Part shown: in pieces, positions 1-5,525 of the stretch
Position numbering within the stretch: position 1 is the stretch's first letter
How the letters are laid out: the number at the start of each line of letters is the position of its first letter
Origin: Anaerolineaceae bacterium UBA4890
GTDB lineage: Bacteria; Chloroflexota; Anaerolineae; Anaerolineales; Anaerolineaceae
DNA: 6,540 bases
Direction: 5' to 3'
NCBI GenBank assembly: GCA_002399085.1
Contig: DHCY01000003.1
Location: forward strand, 70,984-77,523
Notes under the pieces: generated by a model
Databases searched by the model: none
What the model was told of the DNA's origin: nothing
What the model saw: the letters and a program-made list of their open reading frames with translations, nothing else
Program-made: the position numbers and the translations under genes

Positions 1-62
1 GGGCTCGCAGTGACTGAGGAAAAGATTAAAGACAAAAGATCAAAGGCAGACTGCCACGCCCC
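1..62. repeat. 62-bp perfect direct repeat, left copy
   Basis: Positions 1-62 are identical, base for base, to 582-643. The segment runs from the 3' arm of one palindrome A through an A-rich spacer into the 5' arm of the next. Since it starts at the first base of the window, the identity may extend further left. The two copies are 581 bp apart and bracket the three long units. Confidence 0.92.
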
Positions 63-76
63 TTCGGGGCTCGCAG

Positions 77-255
77 TTGTAGGTCAGGTTCCGTAGTTGA
101 ACCTGACGTCAGGGGTGTTGGCGAACGATGGGTCTTGGCAAAAGATCAAAGGCAGACTGTCACGCCCCTATGGGGCTCGCAGTGACTGAGGGGGTTAGCT
201 GCGGAATCCTGTCTATGAAAGCCTTTGTTAACCTTGCTGATTAACATGGCGGTGG
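77..255. repeat. Long tandem repeat unit 1 (179 bp)
   Basis: First of three tandem units that begin TTGTAGGTCAGG. In order it contains GTAG (79-82), palindrome B (83-107), the perfect 12-bp palindrome CCTGACGTCAGG (102-113), a TTGGCGAACG linker, an A/G-rich spacer, palindrome A (156-183, loop TAT) and a 70-bp tail that includes GGGGTTAGCTGCGGAATCC and ends in GGCGGTGG. The outer stem of palindrome A here is ACTGT/GCAGT, keeping pairing through a G-T wobble. It differs from unit 2 at roughly ten positions, so it is not a very recent copy. Confidence 0.88.
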
Positions 256-433
256 TTGTAGGTCAGGTTCTGTAGTTGAACCTGACGTCAGGAGTGTTGG
301 CGAACGGTGGGTCTTGTCAAAAGTAAAAGGCAGACTGCCACGCCCCTACGGGGCTCGCAGTGACTGAGGGGGTTAGCTGCGGAATCCTGTCTATGAAAGC
401 CTTTGTTTACCTTACTGATTAACATGGCGGTGG
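256..433. repeat. Long tandem repeat unit 2 (178 bp)
   Basis: Second unit, same order as unit 1: GTAG, palindrome B (262-286; its loop begins T instead of C), CCTGACGTCAGG, linker, palindrome A (334-361, loop TAC) and the same tail ending GGCGGTGG. The spacing of 179 and 178 bp between unit starts, and conservation of both palindromes and the linkers between them, show that the whole unit was duplicated rather than the palindromes inserting independently. Confidence 0.88.
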
Positions 434-543
434 TTGTAGGTCAGGTTCCGTAGTTGAACCTGACGTCAGGAGTGTTGGCGAACGGTGGGTCTTGGCAAAA
501 GACAAAGGCAGACTGCCACGCCCCTACCGGGGCTCGCAGTGAC
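434..543. repeat. Long tandem repeat unit 3, 3'-truncated (about 110 bp)
   Basis: Third unit. It matches the others through palindrome B (440-464), CCTGACGTCAGG, the linker and palindrome A (512-540, loop TACC, one base longer than in the other copies). It stops just after GCAGTGAC: the GGGGTTAGCTGCGG tail is missing and replaced by an A/G-rich spacer leading to another palindrome A. The break falls at the edge of palindrome A, which suggests that this element is the point of exchange between long and short repeat types. Confidence 0.85.
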
Positions 544-581
544 AAGAGTAAAGATCAAAGGCAGATTGCCACGCCCCTACG

Positions 582-643
582 GGGCTCGCAGTGACTGAGG
601 AAAAGATTAAAGACAAAAGATCAAAGGCAGACTGCCACGCCCC
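582..643. repeat. 62-bp perfect direct repeat, right copy
   Basis: Identical to 1-62. Identity ends inside palindrome A: the left copy continues TTCGGGGC, the right copy continues with C and TGCGAGGGC. Two exact copies in an otherwise diverged array imply recent duplication or gene conversion of this spacer-plus-half-palindrome block. Confidence 0.92.
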
Positions 644-663
644 CTGCGAGGGCTCGCAATGAC
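631..663 (-). terminator. Possible 3'-end hairpin of the operon (last palindrome A copy)
   Basis: This degenerate palindrome A lies 15 nt beyond the TAG of the epimerase gene. Read on the minus strand it begins GTCATTGCGAG and can form a GC-rich hairpin (GCCC/GGGC core). About 8 nt further downstream comes TTTGATCTTTTG, a broken T-rich stretch. There is no uninterrupted T-tract against the stem, so classical intrinsic termination is doubtful. It could instead stop transcription weakly or protect the 3' end of the mRNA, as REP elements are known to do. No better terminator is visible for the operon. Confidence 0.35.
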
Positions 664-677
664 AGAAGGTGTATCAG

Positions 678-1655
678 CTAATCGGTAATAATGTCTTTCG
701 CCCAGGAGCGATTGGTGAGGTACCAATCGACCAAATTGCGCACGCCCTCTTGCAGCCCAACACGGGGTTCCCAACCCAGCAAGGTGCGGGCTTTGTTGAC
801 ATCGGCGACGTTGCTGTAGACATCTGCGGGATGGGCGGGGATGTAGACGCGGTTTGCCTTCTTACCCAGCAATTCCTCGAAGGTTTCAACAAGCTGGTTA
901 ATGGTCATTACATCATGACCGCCCAGGTTGAAGATGTCGTAACCGACATTTTTGAGCGCCAAAAGAGTACCTTCGGCGATGTCGTCCAAATAGGTGAAGC
1001 CGCGCGATTGTTCGCCATCGCCTGTAATGGTCACCGGTCTGCCCTCAGATATCCACTGGCAAAAACGGAACATGGACATGTCGGGTCTGCCGGCTGGACC
1101 GTAGACGGTAAAATAGCGCAAAACGCTGATATCGATGCCGTAGAGGTGATGATAAGAATAGGCGAAGGCTTCGGCACCCTTTTTACTGGCAGCATAGGGA
1201 GCCAGGGGATGGTCGGTGGGGGCGAGCTCGGAGTGCGGCGGGGTGCCGTCTGCACCGTAGAGGCTGGAGGTGGAGGCGAGAATGAACTTGGGTACAGCCT
1301 GGCGGCGGGTATATTCGAGCAGGTTGAGTGTGCCAAGCGTGTTGGTGTAAAGGTAACTCCAGGGGTCCGAGGTGCTCTGGCGCACGCCAGCCATGGCAGC
1401 CAGGTTGATGACAGCCTGGGCTTGGGGGACAACTTGCGCGAGTTTGTCAATGATTGCCAGGTCAGTGATATCGGCTTTCAGAAAAGTGAAGGCAGGCTGA
1501 GGAAGCAAAGTTTGCAGGCGGTGCTGCTTCATACGCACGTCGTAGGCGGCAGAAAGGTTGTCGACGCCGACAACCTGGTGCCCCTGTGCGAGGAGGGCAT
1601 TGGCAACTTGTGATCCGATGAATCCGGCTGCGCCGGTGACGATGTAGATGCCCAT
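678..1655 (-). CDS. NAD-dependent epimerase/dehydratase (UDP-uronate 4-epimerase-like, extended SDR)
   Basis: A 325-residue cytoplasmic sugar-nucleotide epimerase of the extended short-chain dehydrogenase family. Visible are the NAD-binding G8-x-x-G11-F-I-G14 near the N-terminus, D32 for the NAD ribose, the ST-rich catalytic segment at 128-133 (STSSLYG), the catalytic pair Y154/K158 in YAASK, and a substrate-side motif VYGPAGRPDM (184-193) typical of UDP-glucuronate 4-epimerases. The usual RDFTYxDD motif reads R218-GFTYLDD, a conservative family variant. Family knowledge suggests C4 inversion of UDP-GlcA, or UDP-GlcNAcA given the dehydrogenase upstream; the exact substrate is inferred. The ATG shares one base with the upstream stop (TGATG), indicating translational coupling. 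It is the last gene of the operon and ends beside the repeat array. A dehydratase or other C4/C5 epimerase cannot be fully excluded. Confidence 0.9.
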   Translation of the reverse strand: MGIYIVTGAAGFIGSQVANALLAQGHQVVGVDNLSAAYDVRMKQHRLQTLLPQPAFTFLKADITDLAIIDKLAQVVPQAQAVINLAAMAGVRQSTSDPWSYLYTNTLGTLNLLEYTRRQAVPKFILASTSSLYGADGTPPHSELAPTDHPLAPYAASKKGAEAFAYSYHHLYGIDISVLRYFTVYGPAGRPDMSMFRFCQWISEGRPVTITGDGEQSRGFTYLDDIAEGTLLALKNVGYDIFNLGGHDVMTINQLVETFEELLGKKANRVYIPAHPADVYSNVADVNKARTLLGWEPRVGLQEGVRNLVDWYLTNRSWAKDIITD

Positions 1656-2968
1656 CAGAGTTTGATCACATTGAGGCTGGCTTTGGGCACGTCTTTGGTA
1701 GCGTTACGCGCGTCGAAAACTAGTTGGGCTTTTTCGACCACCATGTTGTAATCAATTTTGGCGTGATTGGTGATGATGGCGACCAGGTCGGCATTTTCGA
1801 CGCTGGCGGCAAGGTCTTTTTCAGAACTCATCTGGATGTTTTCGTGATCCAATTCCGGAACGAACGGGTCGTAGTAGCTGACGATCGCGCCTTTTTCACG
1901 CAGTAGGTGGATGATATCCAGGGCAGGAGACTCGCGCATGTCGTTGATGTTAGGTTTGTAGGAAACACCAATCACGAGAACTCTGCTGCCATTAAGCGGT
2001 TTTTTGTAACGATTGAGGGCATCCTGGATGCGATTGACGACGTAACGGGGTTGCCCGGTGTTAATTTCGGAGGCGAGATCGATGAAGCGCGCATTGTAGT
2101 TGAGCGTCTTCATCTTCCAGGAGAGATAGAGCGGGTCGATGGGGATGCAATGCCCGCCCAGACCCGGACCTGGGGTAAACTTCATGAAACCAAAGGGTTT
2201 GGTCGCGGCGGCTTCGATAACCTCCCAGACGTCAACATCCAGGCGCTCGCACATCTGAGCCAGTTCGTTGACCATGGAAATATTGATCATTCGGAAGGTG
2301 TTTTCGAGCAATTTGGTCATTTCAGCGACTTCGGCGGTTGAAACAGGCACAACCGTTTCGATGGCTTGTTCGTACCAGGCTCTGGCGACGTCGGTGCAGT
2401 CGGGGGTGATGCCGCCCAACACTTTGGGTGTGTTGACTGTGGTGTAATCTTTACGACCAGGGTCGACCCTTTCGGGTGAGAACGCGAGGAAGAAATCTTC
2501 GCCGACCTGGAGGTTGCTTTCGGCGGTGAGCTTGGGTAAAACGAATTCGCGGGTTGTGCCCGGATAGGTGCTGGATTCGAGCACGATGACCATGCTGCGG
2601 TGCAGATAGGGCGCAATCTGCTCGCTGGCGCTGGCAATAAAAGACATATCGGGGTCACCGGTCTTGCGCAGGGGGGTCGGGACGCAAATGGAAACCGCGT
2701 CAATCTCGGCGAGAACGGAGTAGTCCGTGGTGGCACGCAGGCGACCGGAATCGATATGTTTACGCAGCTGGGCGTTGGTGATATCGGAGATATAACTTTC
2801 TCCGCGGTTGATCATTTCCACTTTTACTTCATCGGGGTCGATACCAGTCACGTTGAAGCCGGCGTTGGCGAAAGTGATCGCCAGGGGCAAACCAACATAA
2901 CCGAGACCGAGCACGGAAATATTCGCACGTTTTTTCTGAATATCTTGAATCAAATCTTCTTTTACCAT
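1655..2968 (-). CDS. wbpA: Nucleotide-sugar dehydrogenase, WbpA-like (UDP-GlcNAc/UDP-Glc 6-dehydrogenase)
   Basis: A 437-residue, full-length UDP-sugar 6-dehydrogenase that oxidises C6 of a UDP-hexose to a uronic acid with two NAD+. The N-terminal Rossmann domain shows GLGYVG (21-26) and GIDPDE with D44. The central domain has CVPTPL (95-100), SSTYPGTT (132-139), the SPER motif (164-167) and E216-MTKLLEN with K219/N223. The catalytic cysteine is C274 in GGHCIPIDP (D278). The C-terminal UDP-binding domain contains GVSYKPNINDMRESPA (334-349). The overall wording (DPDMSF, AATKPFGF, PGPGLGGHCIPIDP) is closer to WbpA/TviB-type UDP-GlcNAc dehydrogenases than to UDP-glucose dehydrogenases as I recall them, so the symbol is tentative. 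A strong GAGG (2975-2978) lies 6 nt before the ATG. It sits 26 nt after the uracil-DNA glycosylase gene and overlaps the epimerase by 1 nt. Together they would supply a UDP-uronic acid for surface polysaccharide. Confidence 0.92.
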   Translation of the reverse strand: MVKEDLIQDIQKKRANISVLGLGYVGLPLAITFANAGFNVTGIDPDEVKVEMINRGESYISDITNAQLRKHIDSGRLRATTDYSVLAEIDAVSICVPTPLRKTGDPDMSFIASASEQIAPYLHRSMVIVLESSTYPGTTREFVLPKLTAESNLQVGEDFFLAFSPERVDPGRKDYTTVNTPKVLGGITPDCTDVARAWYEQAIETVVPVSTAEVAEMTKLLENTFRMINISMVNELAQMCERLDVDVWEVIEAAATKPFGFMKFTPGPGLGGHCIPIDPLYLSWKMKTLNYNARFIDLASEINTGQPRYVVNRIQDALNRYKKPLNGSRVLVIGVSYKPNINDMRESPALDIIHLLREKGAIVSYYDPFVPELDHENIQMSSEKDLAASVENADLVAIITNHAKIDYNMVVEKAQLVFDARNATKDVPKASLNVIKL

Positions 2969-2994
2969 TTATTTCCTCGCAGAGGCTGACTCTA

Positions 2995-3705
2995 TTAAAA
3001 CAAACTGAGTTGTTCAGGCGGCTTCTGATCTTCTAAGTCGTTAAAAATTGTTTTTTCTTCGTTTACTTCGTTTATCTGCAGGTTTGCTGCTGGCATTCTT
3101 TCAGCAGCTGGAGGCTGAACCGTTGGTTGCGGATCCGGCTGCGTGACTGCAGGAGCAGAGATGAAGCGTTTTAGTCTGGCGAAATCTTCGATCAGGGTCT
3201 GGCGAAGAGCAGGCTGATGCAAAGCAGCGGCAGGATGGTACATGGTGACCACTTTGCGGCTGCCTATATTATGTGTGCGCCCATGGATGGCACTGATGCG
3301 CCCATCGGTAACGAATTTTGACATCGAAATGCGACCGAGGGTGACAATCACCCTGGGGTCAAGCAGTTCAATCTGTTCGTCGAGATAACGCTGACAGGCA
3401 GACAGCTCCTCGGGCAAGGGGTCGCGGTTGTTGGGTGGGCGGCATTTGACCACGTTGGTGATAAAAACCTGGTCGCGGTTCACCCCGGCAGCCTCGAGCA
3501 ATTCGTCTAAAAATTGACCAGCCTGACCGACAAAGGGCTTACCCTGCCGGTTTTCATGGAAACCGGGGGCTTCACCAATGAACATGATGTCAACATTGGC
3601 AGGACCTTCGCCGGGAACTGCGTTTAACCGTTCTTTTGCCAACTGGCAGAGCTGACAGCTGTTAATTTCTTGACGAATTTCTTGTAATCTTTGATCTGCA
3701 GACAT
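2995..3705 (-). CDS. udg: Family 4 uracil-DNA glycosylase ([4Fe-4S]) with C-terminal clamp-binding tail
   Basis: A 236-residue base-excision repair enzyme that removes uracil from DNA. Four iron-sulphur cysteines are visible: C17 and C20 in CQLC, C88 in VVKCRPP and C104 in ACQRYL. Motif A is GEAPG (44-48), followed by the family hallmark GKPFVGQAGQFLD (55-67); the second catalytic motif is HPAA (157-160). The catalytic domain ends near residue 182. The remaining 54 residues are a Pro/Gln/acid-rich, probably disordered linker ending exactly in QLSLF (232-236), which matches the bacterial beta-sliding-clamp-binding pentapeptide consensus QL[S/D]LF. Family 4 enzymes are usually about 190-220 residues, so the tail is an extension. 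The likely role is to tether uracil excision to DnaN at replication forks; this is inferred. It lies 38 nt after rimI and 26 nt before the dehydrogenase, with a modest GGGTG Shine-Dalgarno. Confidence 0.94.
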   Translation of the reverse strand: MSADQRLQEIRQEINSCQLCQLAKERLNAVPGEGPANVDIMFIGEAPGFHENRQGKPFVGQAGQFLDELLEAAGVNRDQVFITNVVKCRPPNNRDPLPEELSACQRYLDEQIELLDPRVIVTLGRISMSKFVTDGRISAIHGRTHNIGSRKVVTMYHPAAALHQPALRQTLIEDFARLKRFISAPAVTQPDPQPTVQPPAAERMPAANLQINEVNEEKTIFNDLEDQKPPEQLSLF

Positions 3706-3743
3706 AGAAACACCCAGTAAAGATTTTACCGCATCATAGCTCT

Positions 3744-4238
3744 CTAGACGCGATTTGGTGGAAGAAAGTTCCTCAATTGGTCCTTATTCAGCTCTGAAAG
3801 GGTCAAGAGGAGGGCATCTTCCTGGTTATCCTGGTAATAATTCTTGCGTACTCCGGTGGTTTTGTAGCCGAAGCGTTCGTAGAGCTTGAGGGCAGCCTGG
3901 TTGCTCACCCGGACTTCCAAAAGGGAAGAGACCGCTCCGCGATGAGCGGCGATCAGGAGGGCGGTGGCTAAGAGTCCCGCGCCAATGCCTTTTTGGCGAT
4001 GATCGGGATGGACAGCAATGGTGGCAATATGAGCTTCATCGACAACCAGCCAGACCACAATGACGCCGACGAGCGTGCCATCAGGGTCGATGGCGACCTG
4101 GCAAATGCTGTAACTGGTGGTCAGTTCGTAGGCGAAGGTATTTTTGGGCCAGGGTTCGTTGAAACTAAGCTGGTCGAGCAGGCTGACCATTGCCAAATCT
4201 TCCCGCTGCATTGGTCGGATTGTAAAGGGAGTGTTCAT
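3744..4238 (-). CDS. rimI: Ribosomal-protein-alanine N-acetyltransferase RimI (GNAT)
   Basis: A 164-residue GNAT acetyltransferase. The acetyl-CoA pyrophosphate loop R81-x-x-G84-x-G86 (RQKGIG) follows the beta4 strand IATIAVHP (71-78). LEVRVSN (107-113) and ALKLYERFGY (116-125) match RimI, and E108 and Y120 have the 12-residue spacing of the known RimI catalytic base and acid. A RKNYY segment (131-135) is also typical. RimI acetylates the N-terminus of ribosomal protein S18, and in many bacteria its gene neighbours the t6A genes, as here. The ATG is 9 nt after the tsaB stop. No clear Shine-Dalgarno is visible, so expression probably depends on coupling to tsaB. A different N-terminal acetylation target is possible. 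Confidence 0.93.
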   Translation of the reverse strand: MNTPFTIRPMQREDLAMVSLLDQLSFNEPWPKNTFAYELTTSYSICQVAIDPDGTLVGVIVVWLVVDEAHIATIAVHPDHRQKGIGAGLLATALLIAAHRGAVSSLLEVRVSNQAALKLYERFGYKTTGVRKNYYQDNQEDALLLTLSELNKDQLRNFLPPNRV

Positions 4239-4247
4239 AGGATGAAG

Positions 4248-4916
4248 TTATTCTGGCACGTTGCTGAGGGTGTGCACATAAATGGGCGAGAGGCTGACGA
4301 TATCGTCGGCATGCCCATCCTGCAACTTATTCCAGGCGAGTTCTGCCAAAACTGAGGGTCTGCGAACGCAAGCGGAAGCCGGGGCAAGCTGCGAGGTCTT
4401 CCATTTGCGCCCCATAATTTGGCGTTCTGCAGCGCCCATCTCGCCGACCACGTAGACCGGCGCAGTGATGGTGGCAGCGATGGATTTGATGTCATCGACT
4501 TGTGTTTCGCTAATCTGCCCCCAGCTGGGCCTTTTGTAGCGGAAGCGCGCCCAGGCGAACCGACCTCTGCCAACCTTGAGCATGGCAATCATGGGGCGGC
4601 GCAAACCGGGCTGGGAAGCAACCAGCACTTCGAGCGATGGCACCCCGGCGATCGGCAAGTTTTGCCCAAGCGCCAAACCTTTGGCGGCGCTGAGACCGAT
4701 GCGCAAGCCGGTAAACGAACCCGGACCGAGCGCGACGCCAACACCGGTGAGCTGCGAGGGCTTGACCTGGCATTTTGCCAGCATCTCAGCGATTGCAGGA
4801 ACAAGTTCGACTGTGTGATAGTTTTGGCTGCGCCAGGTGTGCTCAGCCAAAACCTGGACACCGTCGTAAAGTGCGATGCCAATAAATTGTGTAGAGGTGT
4901 CGATTGCAACCAGCAT
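4248..4916 (-). CDS. tsaB: tRNA t6A37 threonylcarbamoyl adenosine modification protein TsaB
   Basis: A 222-residue ASKHA-fold, inactive paralogue of TsaD that scaffolds the TsaB-TsaD-TsaE complex making t6A37 on ANN-decoding tRNAs. The N-terminus MLVAIDTST (1-9), the NYHTVELVP segment (32-40) and the signature GPGSFTGLRIG (64-74) identify it; length is normal. The chosen ATG (4916) has GGAG 6 nt upstream and is separated from the tsaE stop by a single base (TGA C ATG). A TTG four codons further up is open but the Shine-Dalgarno favours the ATG. The partner tsaD is not in the window. The C-terminal half is less conserved, as usual in the family. Confidence 0.93.
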   Translation of the reverse strand: MLVAIDTSTQFIGIALYDGVQVLAEHTWRSQNYHTVELVPAIAEMLAKCQVKPSQLTGVGVALGPGSFTGLRIGLSAAKGLALGQNLPIAGVPSLEVLVASQPGLRRPMIAMLKVGRGRFAWARFRYKRPSWGQISETQVDDIKSIAATITAPVYVVGEMGAAERQIMGRKWKTSQLAPASACVRRPSVLAELAWNKLQDGHADDIVSLSPIYVHTLSNVPE

Positions 4917-4917
4917 G

Positions 4918-5418
4918 TCAGGCTCCAAACAGGGCTTTCTGAAGCTTATTCAGCAAATTTTCATAACGTTTGCCGTTAGGTGTAAAGATGAGATGTCTCT
5001 GTTCGGGGTTGATCCAAGACATTTCGATCCAGAGGTTTTCCGGGGGCAAACTGGACTTCATCCGTTCTGCCCATTCCATCACTAAAACACCGTTGGAGAG
5101 TGCTTGCTCTACTTCCAGGATAGCGCTGTCGAGCGGTTGGTCTGGCATGAGGCGGTAGGCATCGGTGTGATAAAAAGTCATGCCGGTGGGGTGGCGATAT
5201 TCGTTCATGATGACGTAAGTTGGGCTGGTGACGCGGTCGGCGGAGCCCCAACCCTGGCCGATGCCGCGCACCAGTGTGGTCTTGCCGGAGCCGAGGTCTC
5301 CCTCGAGGCAGACAACATCGCCAACTTGCAGAAGATTGCCCAGGCGCACACCGACCCGCAGGGTCTGTTCGGCGCTGTGGCTGAAAAATTCAAAGGCATG
5401 AGGCTTTAAAATAGGCAT
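4918..5418 (-). CDS. tsaE: tRNA threonylcarbamoyladenosine biosynthesis ATPase TsaE
   Basis: A 166-residue P-loop ATPase that drives turnover of the TsaBD complex in tRNA t6A37 synthesis. The Walker A GDLGSGKT spans 40-47, preceded by VCLEG. Family motifs follow in order: SPTYVIMNEY (65-74), FYHTDAYRL (82-90, with D86) and LVMEWAERM (112-120, with E115-W116). The N-terminal FFSHSAEQTLRVG (11-23) matches the family's usual T/S-x-x-x-T segment. Length is normal. The ATG at 5418 is the only reasonable start: an in-frame stop lies five codons upstream. Its Shine-Dalgarno is poor (CAGGGA about 15 nt upstream). It is the first gene of the operon, with a TATAAT box 28 nt upstream. Confidence 0.95.
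   Translation of the reverse strand: MPILKPHAFEFFSHSAEQTLRVGVRLGNLLQVGDVVCLEGDLGSGKTTLVRGIGQGWGSADRVTSPTYVIMNEYRHPTGMTFYHTDAYRLMPDQPLDSAILEVEQALSNGVLVMEWAERMKSSLPPENLWIEMSWINPEQRHLIFTPNGKRYENLLNKLQKALFGA
4923..4926 (-). promoter_or_regulatory. Shine-Dalgarno of tsaB
   Basis: GGAG on the minus strand, 6 nt before the ATG at 4916. It lies inside the last codons of tsaE, so tsaB initiation is coupled to tsaE termination, and it decides for this ATG against the in-frame TTG at 4928, which would sit on the Shine-Dalgarno itself. Confidence 0.75.
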
Positions 5419-5445
5419 CGTTTCGTGTATTTATCCCTGTTGATG

Positions 5446-5451
5446 ATTATA
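5446..5451 (-). promoter_or_regulatory. Probable -10 box of the tsaE operon
   Basis: A perfect TATAAT on the minus strand, 28 nt before the tsaE ATG, giving a predicted 5' leader of about 20 nt. No recognisable -35 hexamer lies 16-18 bp upstream (the sequence there is close to GTCTTA), and there is no TG extension. The promoter may be weak or activator-dependent. It lies in the only sizeable gap upstream of the six-gene operon. Confidence 0.55.
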
Positions 5452-5464
5452 CCTTATGGCATGC

Positions 5465-5502
5465 TAAATAAGACCGATGTGAAAAGCTACCGGGCTTATT
5501 TA
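5465..5502 (-). terminator. Inverted repeat after the GyrI-like gene, possible terminator
   Basis: TAAATAAG (5465-5472) and CTTATTTA (5495-5502) form a perfect 8-bp stem, extended after one mismatch by three further pairs (5474-5476 with 5491-5493), leaving a 14-nt loop. The stem base is A/T-rich and no T-tract follows on either strand, so it would terminate poorly by itself. It lies between the gyrI-like stop and the tsaE -10 box and could equally be a regulator-binding palindrome near the -35 region. Confidence 0.35.
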
Positions 5503-5525
5503 ATAGGTTTTGGCGAACTAAAAGG

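Larger units (their letters stand above)
1..663. repeat. Composite palindromic repeat array (intergenic, no gene)
   Basis: This 663-bp stretch holds no credible gene and is almost entirely repeats. A GC-rich palindrome (A) occurs seven times: a partial copy at 1-10, then 50-77, 156-183, 334-361, 512-540, 565-592 and a degenerate copy at 631-660. Its outer arms are ACTGC and GCAGT and its inner arms GCCCC and GGGGC around a 3-4 nt loop. A second palindrome (B), GTCAGGTTC/GAACCTGAC, occurs three times at 83-107, 262-286 and 440-464. Palindrome A copies are linked either by A/G-rich spacers rich in AAAGAT and CAAAGG (53-66 bp spacing) or by the long 178-bp unit. The array is cut by the left window edge, so its full size is unknown. 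It lies directly downstream of the minus-strand operon. Likely a REP/MITE-type family expanded by tandem duplication; no transposase is in view. Confidence 0.9.

Noticed and set aside
216..244. Tiny frame ATGAAAGCCTTTGTTAAC...TAA repeated in the long units
   Set aside because: Nine codons, no Shine-Dalgarno, and the copies change at positions without regard to reading frame; the repeat is better explained as structural DNA.
1..663. CRISPR array
   Set aside because: The repeated units are 53-179 bp apart, the sequence between palindromes is itself repeated and not unique, and there are no cas genes. It is a palindromic tandem repeat, not repeat-plus-spacer.
669..1613. 314-residue open frame on the plus strand opposite the epimerase gene
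   Set aside because: It is antisense to a gene with clear SDR motifs; its protein has no recognisable motif, and it has no Shine-Dalgarno. Long antisense frames are common opposite GC-rich codon-biased genes.
4917..4928. TTG start four codons upstream for tsaB
   Set aside because: The GGAG Shine-Dalgarno at 4923-4926 would lie inside the coding region; TsaB proteins begin close to the LxIDTS segment, fitting the ATG at 4916.
5510..5518. TTGGCGAAC shared with the linker of the repeat array
   Set aside because: Nine bases only, with no further similarity on either side; most likely chance.
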